A program made the translations under genes and the position numbers. The notes below the pieces were generated by a model. It did no database searches and was not told the DNA's origin. It saw nothing but the letters and a program-made list of their open reading frames with translations. From Bacteroidota bacterium (GTDB lineage Bacteria > Bacteroidota > Bacteroidia > AKYH767-A > OLB10), in NCBI GenBank assembly GCA_016722525.1, contig JADKJB010000022.1:1-40672 (forward strand): 40,672 nucleotides of DNA, in the 5' to 3' direction. The number at the start of each line of letters is the position of its first letter. Within the stretch, counting starts at the first letter, position 1. Shown here one piece after another: positions 26,945 through 35,511 of this stretch.

Positions 26945-28231
26945 CTATCGACCTATACCTTTTCGCAACCCCAAATGATGCATGGTAGCTTCAACAACAA
27001 TGACTGCTCCATCCACTATCAAACCAAAATCAATTGCCCCTAAACTCATTAAATTTGCACTGACACCAAATAAATTCATCATTCCCAATGCAAACAGCAT
27101 GGAGAGTGGGATAGCTGAGGCAACTATTAAACCAGCTCTGAAATTTCCAAGAAATAAAACCAGAACAAAAATTACAATTAAAGCTCCTTCAAGAAGATTT
27201 GTTTCAACTGTAGATATTGCCCGGTTAACTAAATCAGTTCTGTCCAGATATGGTTCTATGACAATATCAGCAGGCAATGATTTTTGAATGTTTATCATTT
27301 TTTGTTTAACCCGAATGACTACATCAGCACTATTCGAACCTTTAAGCATCATCACAACACCGCCTACAGCATCTACCTCGCCATTATATGTAAGTGCCCC
27401 ATATCTTACAGCACTTCCAAACTGTACTTCAGCAACATCTTTAATCAAAATTGGAATTCCGTTGGGGTTATTCTTGACAGCAATATTTTTAATATCATCA
27501 AAGGAACCAATCAAACCAACTCCCCGGATAAAATAGGCGTTTGGCTTTTTATCAATGTATGCACCTCCGGTATTTTCATTATTTTTTTCTAAGGCATTAA
27601 ATATTTCCGGTATAGTGATTCCCATAGCAATTAAGCGGTCCGGGTTAACCGCAACTTCATACTGTTTGAGCTGTCCACCAAAACTATTTACCTCTGCAAT
27701 ACCCGGAGTGCCGTAAAGCTGCCTAGCGACAATCCAATCCTGCATGGTTCGAAGGTCCATGGAGGTATACTTACTTTCGCTTCCCTTTTTCGGATGAATG
27801 ATATATTGGTAAACCTCTCCTAAGCCTGTGCTGACAGGCGCTAATTCCGGAGTGCCTATGCCTTTAGGAATTTTTTCTTCGGCTTCTTTTAATTTTTCAT
27901 TAATAAGTTGACGGGCAAAGTAAATGTCAACTTTGTCGTCAAATACCACTGTCACAACAGAAAGTCCAAAACGAGAAATACTTCTCAATTCTTCCAAATC
28001 GGGAAGGTTTGCGATGCTTTGCTCAATAGGATACGTTACTAATTGTTCAACTTCTTGTCCTGCCAAAGTGGGACAGAGCGTGATAATTTGTACTTGGTTA
28101 TTTGTTATATCTGGTAGGGCATCAATTGGTAATTTGGTAGCGCTCCAAACTCCCCAAACAACTAAAGCAAAGGTCATCAACCCAATAATGAATTTGTTCT
28201 TTATACTGAACGCAATTATATTGTCTAGCAT
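26945..28231 (-). CDS. CusA/CzcA-type RND heavy-metal pump, N-terminal part (ends at in-frame TAG)
   Basis: Start chosen at MLDNIIAFSIKNKF (28231), the usual N-terminus of this family, rather than 14 codons upstream. Seen in order: first membrane helix, PIDALPDITNNQVQI, the porter domains (ISRFGLSVVTVVFDDKVDIY, YQYIIHPKKG, EVNSFGGQLKQYEVAVNPDR), then helices two to four with NFRAGLIVASAIPLSMLFA and the proton-relay block SLGAIDFGLIVDGAVIVVE with its acidic residues. These features mark the heavy-metal (HME) subfamily, exporting Zn/Co/Cd or Cu/Ag. The frame stops at TAG (26945-26947) inside what should be one continuous pump, then continues in the same frame. Confidence 0.9.
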   Translation of the reverse strand: MLDNIIAFSIKNKFIIGLMTFALVVWGVWSATKLPIDALPDITNNQVQIITLCPTLAGQEVEQLVTYPIEQSIANLPDLEELRSISRFGLSVVTVVFDDKVDIYFARQLINEKLKEAEEKIPKGIGTPELAPVSTGLGEVYQYIIHPKKGSESKYTSMDLRTMQDWIVARQLYGTPGIAEVNSFGGQLKQYEVAVNPDRLIAMGITIPEIFNALEKNNENTGGAYIDKKPNAYFIRGVGLIGSFDDIKNIAVKNNPNGIPILIKDVAEVQFGSAVRYGALTYNGEVDAVGGVVMMLKGSNSADVVIRVKQKMINIQKSLPADIVIEPYLDRTDLVNRAISTVETNLLEGALIVIFVLVLFLGNFRAGLIVASAIPLSMLFALGMMNLFGVSANLMSLGAIDFGLIVDGAVIVVEATMHHLGLRKGIGR

Positions 28232-28334
28232 TATAATATTAGTTAAATGAATGAAATAGGAAAACACTAACAATGCATCTGCATTCTCAGTATTCTAAAA
28301 TTTTGTTCCAACTAATTGGAACGTCAAAAATTCA

Positions 28335-28658
28335 TCAACTAATTTTCGGCGGTTGCCAGATAGAAAAATAAAGTGTAAGATGAAAAGGAGCATCAATAAT
28401 TACGAAGGACCTTGTTGCATGTTGCTTAGAAATTTCAAAAATAACAATGGGAGAAACTGTAACTTGTGTTGAGCAGCAAGTGCATGAACAGAAAGGCGAA
28501 CACAAATCGGCGTGTTCTTCATGGTGTTCCTGAGCGTTTTCAGAAGTAATTTTTAAATCGTGCTCCTTCGTGTTACAGGCATCTGCACACGGAATAAAAA
28601 CCATGCAGAACATGTAAATTGCAAAAATGAAGCAAAACTTAGACCTGATGCTATTCAT
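28335..28658 (-). CDS. DUF6660-family small exported protein
   Basis: 107 residues with an N-terminal signal (FCFIFAIYMFCMVFIPCADA), a His-rich centre (HDLK, EHHEEHADLCSP) and the family hallmark CSPFCSCTCCSTQV, then a hydrophobic C-terminal part ending IWQPPKIS. DUF6660 proteins are short Bacteroidota proteins commonly encoded just before metal-efflux RND operons. The Cys/His cluster suggests metal sensing or binding in the periplasm, which is inference. First gene of the minus-strand metal cluster. Confidence 0.8.
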   Translation of the reverse strand: MNSIRSKFCFIFAIYMFCMVFIPCADACNTKEHDLKITSENAQEHHEEHADLCSPFCSCTCCSTQVTVSPIVIFEISKQHATRSFVIIDAPFHLTLYFSIWQPPKIS

Positions 28659-28708
28659 AATTTTATAGGATACGCCACATAAATGGAAAGTTCCAATAAG
28701 ATAATATG

Positions 28709-28716
28709 CAAAATTA
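28709..28716 (-). promoter_or_regulatory. Possible -7 element upstream of the metal-efflux operon
   Basis: Minus strand TAATTTTG fits TAnnTTTG and lies about 50 bases before the DUF6660 start. No TTTG at the expected -33 spacing was found, so this is weak. An ATGAGTCAT palindrome lies just upstream, around 28735. Confidence 0.25.
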
Positions 28717-29045
28717 ATTAATAAAATGATTGATATGAGTCATTTTTCAAAATTTTATAATACTTTGATAATTAATTTGTTACCAAGTAAATGTAAAAGA
28801 TTATTGCTTCTGAAATCATTTAATTCGATTTTGAAAACCGAGAAAAATTACCATTTTTTGTGATTGCACCTCCTTGAAAATTTTGGAAAAAAATTTGAAA
28901 AAATATTTCGCGAGGGTCTGTATATAACCAGGGCGGGGCCTTTTTAGGCAGTTTAAAATTTGATACGAGCTTAATTAAGGGGCTTAATTAAAGGGTTTAA
29001 ATAAGAAAGCTGTAAGATTTTCAAGGCATGTTTTGTAGATAGCAT
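28717..29045. other. Intergenic region between metal island and serine-recombinase operon
   Basis: About 330 bases with no gene seen. It holds AT-rich sequence, a GC-richer patch (28905-28950, CGCGAGGGTCTG, TATATA, ACCAGGGCGGGGCC), tandem 13-mers at 28970-28995 and the first copy of a duplicated leader. A recombination site for the serine recombinase downstream could lie here; this is inferred only from position. Confidence 0.4.
28970..28995 (+). repeat. Tandem 13-base repeat CTTAATTAARGGG
   Basis: Two head-to-tail copies (28970-28982 and 28983-28995) differing at two bases, each with the palindrome TTAATTAA, followed by a partial third (TTTAAATAAG). Located 50 bases upstream of the small operon. 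Could be a regulator or recombinase binding array. Confidence 0.55.
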
Positions 29046-29152
29046 ATGAAATCTGTCAACCATGCATCAAATAGAAAAAAGAACATTTTTGGGAATGGAA
29101 AGGAACCTATAGTAAGATTTAAAGGAGCACTTTTTGTAACTAACATATGAAT
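29012..29152 (+). repeat. Duplicated leader, two copies about 100 bases apart
   Basis: GTAAGATTT...CATATGAA occurs at 29012-29050 and again at 29112-29152, with about 70 percent identity over 40 bases. Each copy ends in the start codon of an ORF (29046 and 29147). The second copy is read through as coding sequence by the first ORF. Confidence 0.6.
29046..29150 (+). CDS. Short ORF (34 residues), first gene of the serine-recombinase operon
   Basis: MKSVNHASNRKKNIFGNG ... FKGALFVTNI, small and basic. Its stop TGA overlaps the ATG of the next gene (ATGA), the same junction style as between the next two genes, suggesting translational coupling. The start sits in a duplicated leader. No family recognised. 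It may be only a coupling peptide. Confidence 0.35.
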   Translation: MKSVNHASNRKKNIFGNGKEPIVRFKGALFVTNI

Positions 29153-29509
29153 TGTGACATTAGCATTGAAAATTTAAAAAATGTGATATTGGGTATCAAT
29201 CTTGCGCCATTTAAATCTCTGCCGATAATGAATATTGACCGGTGGGTAGTTTTTGATGCTGGAAAAATCCCTAGTATCCAATATGAAAACCATAACATAA
29301 ACTATCAGGTAAATGGACGCATTTCTGAAAAAATAACTGTTCGATTTTTCATCAGTGCTGAACAAAAAATTCTAAAAGTCAAATATTATTATCTTAAAGG
29401 GACTGATGAAGAACTGGCGCATTACATTGTTATGGAATTGATATTACGAATCTCTCAGAAATACCCCTTGGATAAAGATTATATAATTAAAAAACTAAAA
29501 TATCTATGA
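29147..29509 (+). CDS. Hypothetical protein (120 residues) coupled to serine recombinase
   Basis: Not recognised. Soluble alpha/beta protein, no signal peptide: SIENLKNVILGINLAPF, RWVVFDAGKIPSIQYE, KITVRFFISAEQKILKVKYY. It overlaps the recombinase start by four bases (ATGA), so the two are made together. It may assist or regulate the recombinase. Confidence 0.6.
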   Translation: MNCDISIENLKNVILGINLAPFKSLPIMNIDRWVVFDAGKIPSIQYENHNINYQVNGRISEKITVRFFISAEQKILKVKYYYLKGTDEELAHYIVMELILRISQKYPLDKDYIIKKLKYL

Positions 29510-30069
29510 AGGTGGCCTGTTATTTACGCGTGAGTACATTTTTACAGTCCGTGGACCAACAGAAAGGTCTATTAGAAAAGTATATAGCTGAAAAAGGATG
29601 GACTTGTGATTACTACGAAGAGATTGAAAGTACAAGAAAAACCAGACCAATCAAAGCTGCTTTAATACAAAAATTGCGGAATCATGAATATGAGGGAGTT
29701 GTAGTGACAAGGCTAGACAGGTTCGCCAGAAGCTCACGCGAATTAATAATGGATATTGATGAAATTTTGAAAAAAAATATATTCTTTATATCTGTAATGG
29801 ACAATCTTGACTTCTCAACTGCCAGTGGCAAGCTGCACTTTCATCTATTATGTGCGTTCGCAGAATTTGAGAGGGCGCTTATATCTGACCGTGTGAAAAA
29901 TTCTTTAATGCGTATCAAGGAAAAGGGTAAAAAATTGGGTAGACCTACCGGTTCCAAAGACCGCAGCAAACGAAGAAAAAGTGGATATCTGTTGCGTGAA
30001 GCTCGCAAACGCCAGAACAAGGACCAAGATGCAGGCAGTTATAAACATATAGAGGATTATCTCAAATAA
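29506..30069 (+). CDS. Small serine recombinase (resolvase/invertase type)
   Basis: 187 residues. The catalytic domain begins ACYLRVSTFLQSVDQQ with Arg8 and the nucleophile Ser10. VVVTRLDRFARSSRELI (about 65-82) gives the conserved Asp/Arg cluster, and FHLLCAFAEFERALISDRVK the E-helix. The C-terminal DNA-binding part is short and basic (KGKKLGRPTGSKDRSKRRKS), with GRPxGS as in resolvases. It probably inverts, resolves or integrates DNA at a site in the upstream repeats, which is not proven. A mobile-element gene within the larger island. Confidence 0.9.
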   Translation: MKVACYLRVSTFLQSVDQQKGLLEKYIAEKGWTCDYYEEIESTRKTRPIKAALIQKLRNHEYEGVVVTRLDRFARSSRELIMDIDEILKKNIFFISVMDNLDFSTASGKLHFHLLCAFAEFERALISDRVKNSLMRIKEKGKKLGRPTGSKDRSKRRKSGYLLREARKRQNKDQDAGSYKHIEDYLK

Positions 30070-30119
30070 TAATAAATAAACCTCCACCAAACAATTACTC
30101 AAAAAATTTAATTTTGAAA

Positions 30120-30584
30120 ATGCCCTTAAATCGATTTCATACCCCCCTGTTTAAATGTTACAAACAATTAGTAATTTGTTTGGGGGTCTTTTATTCTCTA
30201 AGTCCATCTAATTGCCAAGCACAGTCGAACAAACCTTGGGCTAACCCGATACTGATACATGGTTCCAGTTTCGCAAATATTATGCAACAATTGTATCTGA
30301 CCGGAAATTATGAAATGATGTTAATGTTGACTGCGAAGGAAAGTAGGGTATTGCACGGAGATAGTTTAATACTTCGCTATTATCAAAATATGCAGTTTTC
30401 TTATAAGATACAACTGGTTTCACATTCACGAAAAGGTAATAAATACCAGCTTATTTATAAGTCGAAAATAGATGCCACAGTGGTCAGATTAAAAGTGGAT
30501 ATTATTGTAGAAAGTGATACTGCAAGGGTGATATTGCCGTTATACATGAATGAATCAAAACATTATTATTTTGGATATCTGTGA
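30120..30584 (+). CDS. Exported hypothetical protein (about 154 residues)
   Basis: Start at 30120 (MPLNRFHTPLFKCYK). Signal segment LVICLGVFYSLSPSNCQAQ, cleavage likely after CQA. The mature part (NIMQQLYLTGNYEMMLMLT, LRYYQNMQFSYKIQLVS, YQLIYKSKIDATVVRLKV) resembles small NTF2/DUF4878-like secreted proteins in pattern, but no family is certain. It overlaps the next gene by 35 bases, so the two are probably in one operon. Confidence 0.6.
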   Translation: MPLNRFHTPLFKCYKQLVICLGVFYSLSPSNCQAQSNKPWANPILIHGSSFANIMQQLYLTGNYEMMLMLTAKESRVLHGDSLILRYYQNMQFSYKIQLVSHSRKGNKYQLIYKSKIDATVVRLKVDIIVESDTARVILPLYMNESKHYYFGYL

Positions 30585-30945
30585 ACATGCTCTTAAGAGA
30601 TTAAACCTGGTTATTGGACAGGAAAAGGCGCATAGAGAAGTTCGCTTTATGCATCAGTTCATTCTCTACGGGCGATACACTATTGCCTGGCACTATGGTA
30701 TGCATCTAACGGATTTGGCAATATTTGCAGAGCGATGTGACAACTTTAACATCCGGGTCCTGGGTGTCGAACTGCATATAGAAGGTCCTTATCCGATTCA
30801 TGTCTTTGCATGGGAAGATTACAATATTCGGAATAATTCCTGGGTCCAAAACGCTATAAAAGACCTGGAAGCTTTGAATGTTCCTAATTTCATTGTACCT
30901 ACAATTGAAGTTCATGAATCTGTTTTAAATAAATATTTAAAGTAA
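30550..30945 (+). CDS. Hypothetical protein (131 residues)
   Basis: Not recognised. Starts inside the end of the preceding gene (MNQNIIILDICEHALKRL). Contains HREVRFMHQFILYGRYT, GMHLTDLAIFAERCDNF and IEGPYPIHVFAWEDYN. No signal peptide or membrane segment. Its unusual His/Trp/Tyr content and its operon position between two unknown genes give no function. Confidence 0.55.
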   Translation: MNQNIIILDICEHALKRLNLVIGQEKAHREVRFMHQFILYGRYTIAWHYGMHLTDLAIFAERCDNFNIRVLGVELHIEGPYPIHVFAWEDYNIRNNSWVQNAIKDLEALNVPNFIVPTIEVHESVLNKYLK

Positions 30946-30955
30946 ACACGCACTC

Positions 30956-31285
30956 ATGGAATACGATTATGAATCATTACTTCAAAATAAAGAATTTCCG
31001 GATTATACGGTCTTTACGGAACATACAAATACCTTATACTTTCAATACTTGCTACCTATCATGCTGCAAAAGGTTAACAGCAAACAACCTCTCTATGCAG
31101 CAAAAGAACATTTTGAAGAATTGGTATCTGAAAATATAGATTTGCAACACGCATATGTTGAAATGTATGATGAAAATAATGAATTTTATTTGACTCAATG
31201 TTTCGACGGCAGCCAGCTTTATGATTTTTATATTCTCACGCGAAATAAAAAGGTGGCTTTGTTTTTTATCAGGAAAGCTTTGTGA
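30956..31285 (+). CDS. Hypothetical protein (109 residues)
   Basis: Not recognised. Acidic, soluble; KVNSKQPLYAAKEHFEEL and NNEFYLTQCFDGSQLYDFYI are its most distinctive segments. Last gene of the plus-strand operon and followed by a hairpin, after which the minus-strand Argonaute operon converges. Confidence 0.55.
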   Translation: MEYDYESLLQNKEFPDYTVFTEHTNTLYFQYLLPIMLQKVNSKQPLYAAKEHFEELVSENIDLQHAYVEMYDENNEFYLTQCFDGSQLYDFYILTRNKKVALFFIRKAL

Positions 31286-31312
31286 TAGGTTGGTTGAAAA
31301 ATTAAATTTTCA

Positions 31313-31351
31313 ATCACTGATATTTCAGATTGAGTATAGGATATCGGTGAT
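31313..31351. terminator. Hairpin between converging operons
   Basis: ATCACTGATAT and ATATCGGTGAT can form an 11-bp stem with one G-T pair around a 17-nt loop. There is no strong T-run on either side, so termination is likely but not certain. Its position between converging transcripts fits. Confidence 0.45.
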
Positions 31352-31432
31352 TTATGTAAAAAAATGAATGTTATCCACTTTTATATAAAAGTCCAATTCA
31401 AAAGAACGTTTTGCAAATTATAATACTATTCA

Positions 31433-32769
31433 TTAAAAAATATCTCCTTCACCACGTCTCTCTGTCAATTCCTTTTGGAGTTCAGTGAAGCCATCCCCAT
31501 CATTAGAAAAATAATCCTTAACAAATTGGCTCATCTTAATTGGAAGTATTTTTATTTTATTTGGTGCTACTTCAGTAAGATTGAACCCTGGCATATCTGA
31601 TAAATATGCACTTAGCTGCACTCTTTTCAAGAAATCAACAAATCTTCCTTTAATTTTTTCTGATTTCTCCTCTTCAGTAAAATGCCTACGTTCATCTTCT
31701 ACAAGTAATCTCTCATCGAATTGAGGGTTTACAACTATTAATAATTTGGAATTAATGCTTTCCTTACTTAAACCTTCAAGAATCATATTGTTGATATAAG
31801 GGTCAAAGAAACTATATCCAATTACAAATATTAAATCTTGATTTGCTAACTGCTCTTTAAATTTGTAAATTAAACTAATAAATGGGTCCACGGATAAAAA
31901 TTTGCCTCCTTGTCCGAATATTAAGTGCGGTGAATTGGGGGCATTATTAAGAAAATCATCAATTGCAACATTCACTAAACTATCTTTATCTTGTCGTTGA
32001 TTAATTTCACCAGCTTTATCTGAATAAAAAAACGACTCTCTTATAAATCCGGCTTCATCTTTTTCCCAATTTATAGAGCCGTGCAATTTATAATAATTTA
32101 TTCGATACGTTTTTTCAGTACCTCTTTCATCAAAACCTGTATATCGACCACCCATGAAACCTGTATTTAGCAAAGTTTCATCATTTTTATTAAAGTGTTT
32201 TTCAAATACTAAATCATAATTTAAAGTAAAAAATTCATAGTGGTGCTGTCGCCTTTGTACTTTTTAAATACTCGTCAAAAGGTAATAAATATTCTGTACT
32301 TTCATTTCCAATACGCATCCATTTATATAATCTTTCAATAAGGCGTTCTGAAAGATTAACAAAAGTGATTTTTTATGGGTCATTTTACTATATCAATTGT
32401 TGACCTCCATTCTATCTCCAGAAAATTAATTTTATCAGCCCAACTACCCGTAATTGGAAATGGTAGATAAGAGTCCCTATTTACTATTCGCCTAATGAGG
32501 GAGCATTAAATCCTCAATATTCGGATTGTGGTCTGCTTTCAAATACTCTTTTTTTCTTTCAAATTTTTCCATTCAGCATGATAATGCAACGAAGAGATAA
32601 GAAAATCAATTGCTTCAATCTCCGGATTCTCTAAATCCATTTGGTAAATATCATTGAGCATTTCCGTAGAAATTAGACATCCGCCATCGCGTGTGGCTCC
32701 TGCACCAAATAGAAACACCGCTCGCTCTATTGATTTATTTGCAATTTCAATATTGCTTTTAACCATCAT
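31433..32769 (-). pseudogene. SIR2-domain NADase-type effector of the Argonaute operon, frameshifted
   Basis: The start at 32769 overlaps the Argonaute stop (ATGA). The N-terminal piece (to 32539) shows the SIR2 nucleotide-binding signature AVFLFGAGATRDGGCLIST. The C-terminal piece (about 32245-31433) shows FFTLNYDLVFEKHF, the catalytic His in YYKLHGSINW, and DLIFVIGYSFFDPYIN. Between them SIR2-like text can be followed through three other frame segments (EYLKADHNPNIEDLM, RRIVNRDSYLPFPITGSW, ERLIERLYKWMRIGNES), so the domain is contiguous at about 445 residues with roughly four small indels. Related SIR2 effectors in Argonaute and other defence systems deplete NAD+ on activation. As sequenced the protein cannot be made whole. 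Either inactivated or mis-sequenced. Confidence 0.75.
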
Positions 32770-34781
32770 ATGAACCAAGGAGTTGTTTGGGTAACCCAAT
32801 TTTCAGGAATTTGGTCATCAGGAAAATGTATTCCGAAATCAGCAATCATTTCAGGGTACACAGCCGTCACTGGCTTACTTTGTTGCATAATTGATTTCCA
32901 ATAAATTCTTGAAAATTCAAAAACTTGACCAATTATCATCTTTATTAAATTATCGGAAGAATGATTAATATTTGAGAACCAAATATTCAATTTGATAGGA
33001 TATTCTTGTTTTGGCGCTCTTCCGCTGCGAGGTTCATCCTCATAGCGAGTATTATTAAATAAAATGTACTCTTGTTTGTTTAATTTCCACGCTATACCAC
33101 TCATAGGCATACTATGACCAGAGATTTCATCAAATGCAATAAAATCTTTTGCTTTACTTTCATTAATTGTCACAATTATAAATGGAAGGTCGAGGCCAAG
33201 ACCTTTCAATGCGTCAATAACTGCATTTTTTTCTGTATTTCCAGGGAGTTTAAAATAGTGAATTATCAAACGCTCCGGACGTTTTGCAGTTTTTTCAATA
33301 AAATTTAAAATTGCATTTTTTAATGCTGACTTAAAGGCTTCTATGTTTTCACTTTGAAAAAAGTTTGTTGCTTTCAAGCGACCGCTATTATCAAAAAATA
33401 CGGTACTTCCTCGAAAATTAACTTCTCCTTGACTTGCATCACCGAAACCAACAATTAATTCCTTTTCATCTGGTCTATTTAATTTCCATGGAATCCCACC
33501 TAATTTTGCATGTATTGCAACTGCAATATTAGGCAACCAATAAACAAAATTATCCGTTCCAATTGCTCTTTCATCTATAAATTGGCTTGGAATTGCTTCA
33601 GACAATAAAGCTTTCTTCAGTTCATAATATTCTGCATCTTCATTGCCATTATCTTTCTTTGATTTAGGAAGCAAAACAATTGCAAAAAATATTTTATCAG
33701 GCATTAACGACTTAACTTGTTGTATATGGTTTCTTGCTAAGCTTGGTAGGTTTTCATAATCATGGTAACTATATTTATACACTAATTCCTTTGCAGGTTG
33801 ACGAATTGGAATTTCAACGTAACGTTCTAACCCTGGGAAGTAGGAAGTTCTACCGCTTCTAAAAGCAAAAAACAGCTCTTTTGCTTTTTCACTATTTGGA
33901 TATATAAAAATAAACTCCAAATTTTTAAGATTTATTGGTGGAGGCAAAAACGGACCATCGTTTTTCATTCCATTTGCTGCATTAATATTCGTCTGACCAT
34001 TTTTAAAAACCATTACGTTATATGCACGTGCGACCGAGAAGTAATCCTTGTGTTCCTCTAATCTCGAAAATCCATCCTTCATTAACGTCAAAGATTCGTA
34101 CTCCAATGAAATAAGCTCATTGTGTATTTTTAAAATATCTAGATAATAAGAAGAATAGTTGGGAAATGTAGGCTTTGATGTATAGTTCTCCTTTATTCGT
34201 ACTTCTTGGCTTGCAATACAATTATATGTGCCTGGAGTTAAATTATCTCTATGAATTATATTTCCTTTTGATAGACACTTAAAAACAGGCTGTTGGTTAA
34301 ATGTAAAATTTGGTAGCTGAACTTGAGATAAGAGCGTATTTTTACTGTTGATGCTGATGTGAATCTCCCAATTACGTATTTTTAAGTTATAACTACTGTA
34401 TGAATCCCATCCTTTCCAAGCACTCGGTCCATTTAATCTATATAAAGTTAAATCACTACCATAATTTGTAAAATCAATTATAAATTGAGATTTTAATTTG
34501 TCATATAATTTCCACTTCACAAACTCACGTTTAAGGCGCTTGTTTGACTTGATATCAACATTGATTGAATTTTCTAACCCTTCAAGTTTGGAAAAGGAGT
34601 AATAATAATGTTCAGAATTGGTAGTTGATATTAACTCTCCACTTACTATACTTTCCTTTATAGATGTCGAAAAATTAGATTTAGAAACACGCTTAGCTAT
34701 AGGTTGGAGATTTTCACTATAATATAAAGTTGCACTTGTCTCTTTCAGTGCAAATTCAAAACCATTACTTAATAATTTCAT
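32766..34781 (-). CDS. Prokaryotic Argonaute (long-B-like), catalytically inactive PIWI
   Basis: Start at MKLLSNGFEF (34781), four bases after the previous stop, preferred over 34871, which would overlap that gene by 86 bases. 671 residues, so it has room for N-terminal, linker and reduced PAZ-like parts before MID and PIWI. MID (about 285-435) carries the 5'-end pocket set: Y386 and K389 in EYYELKK, Q400 in IPSQFI, K426 in HAKLGGIPWKL. PIWI starts ELIVGFGDASQGEV (441-454). The position of the second catalytic Asp reads LIIHYFKLPG (505-514), with Tyr-Phe where active enzymes have Asp-Gly, so slicing is unlikely. The end, PVTAVYPEMIADFG and TTPWFI, is typical of Argonautes. It is expected to use guides to detect invader nucleic acid and trigger an effector encoded next to it. 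Confidence 0.85.
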   Translation of the reverse strand: MKLLSNGFEFALKETSATLYYSENLQPIAKRVSKSNFSTSIKESIVSGELISTTNSEHYYYSFSKLEGLENSINVDIKSNKRLKREFVKWKLYDKLKSQFIIDFTNYGSDLTLYRLNGPSAWKGWDSYSSYNLKIRNWEIHISINSKNTLLSQVQLPNFTFNQQPVFKCLSKGNIIHRDNLTPGTYNCIASQEVRIKENYTSKPTFPNYSSYYLDILKIHNELISLEYESLTLMKDGFSRLEEHKDYFSVARAYNVMVFKNGQTNINAANGMKNDGPFLPPPINLKNLEFIFIYPNSEKAKELFFAFRSGRTSYFPGLERYVEIPIRQPAKELVYKYSYHDYENLPSLARNHIQQVKSLMPDKIFFAIVLLPKSKKDNGNEDAEYYELKKALLSEAIPSQFIDERAIGTDNFVYWLPNIAVAIHAKLGGIPWKLNRPDEKELIVGFGDASQGEVNFRGSTVFFDNSGRLKATNFFQSENIEAFKSALKNAILNFIEKTAKRPERLIIHYFKLPGNTEKNAVIDALKGLGLDLPFIIVTINESKAKDFIAFDEISGHSMPMSGIAWKLNKQEYILFNNTRYEDEPRSGRAPKQEYPIKLNIWFSNINHSSDNLIKMIIGQVFEFSRIYWKSIMQQSKPVTAVYPEMIADFGIHFPDDQIPENWVTQTTPWFI

Positions 34782-34785
34782 CTTT

Positions 34786-35502
34786 TTAAATGATTTTATG
34801 TGAGCTAACTTCGTAATCTCTTTTATATAATTTAACTTTTCTTTTTCCAAATCTACCACGCCCGTAACCAAAAATCATTGCCATAGAAAAGTAAATTACA
34901 GCCATAGTGCAGATGACTAACGAAAAATTCACATTTTCTATATTTTTATAATCAAATGAAAAATTCTTTACCAGATAATTAATTCCAATAATAAACCAAA
35001 TTACAGTAAAAAAACCACTAATTATTTCATTTATTTTTGAAACTGAAAATGTTTTTGATGTTGTGACTATCTTATATAATGGGCCGGTAATATTCTCCTC
35101 CAATAAATCAATATGAATCTCCCAATGTCGCTGCCATATTTTGCCTCCTATATTGATGAACAACCATGCCAAGGAAGTGACAAATCCAATTGAAATAACG
35201 TAATACAATATTTCAGGATTATTCTTAAAATATCCAGAGCTTAGTACACTATAATACCCTGCAAAGGAAGCTACCTGGAAAGCCCAAAAATAATTAGCTC
35301 GTTTCCAATAAGCGTCACTTTCAAATCTCTTTGCATCCCATGCAGTATCATAGGCTTTTTGCAATTGTTCTTTTGAAAGCGTTTCAAATGTTTTTTTATA
35401 ATCAATTTCTGAGATTGTGGTTAGTGCATTTTCATTTTTTCGAATTGCAAACTCACGAAAGTATTTCCAACAAAGGCCAATGTATGTTTTTTTAAATTTC
35501 AT
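34786..35502 (-). CDS. Multi-pass membrane protein of the Argonaute operon
   Basis: 238 residues. The cytoplasmic N-terminus (about 1-65) ends in a conserved-looking amphipathic block, YDTAWDAKRFESDAYWKRAN. Hydrophobic segments follow at about 70-90 (YFWAFQVASFAGYYSVL), 98-118 (ILYYVISIGFVTSLAWLFI), 158-178 (ISGFFTVIWFIIGINYL) and 192-212 (FSLVICTMAVIYFSMAMIFG), then a basic tail. Not assigned to a named family. It lies nine bases after the HsdM-HsdR hybrid and four before the Argonaute gene. Membrane proteins are one of the known classes of effector partnered with inactive long Argonautes, so it may be a second, membrane-directed effector or an anchor. That is inference. Confidence 0.75.
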   Translation of the reverse strand: MKFKKTYIGLCWKYFREFAIRKNENALTTISEIDYKKTFETLSKEQLQKAYDTAWDAKRFESDAYWKRANYFWAFQVASFAGYYSVLSSGYFKNNPEILYYVISIGFVTSLAWLFINIGGKIWQRHWEIHIDLLEENITGPLYKIVTTSKTFSVSKINEIISGFFTVIWFIIGINYLVKNFSFDYKNIENVNFSLVICTMAVIYFSMAMIFGYGRGRFGKRKVKLYKRDYEVSSHKII

Positions 35503-35511
35503 ATTAAATAA

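Noticed and set aside
26945..26947. In-frame TAG as sign of stop-codon reassignment
   Set aside because: TAG is used as a normal terminator elsewhere in the window (for example the gene ending at 12364), and the two internal TAG codons replace different residues (Leu and Trp).
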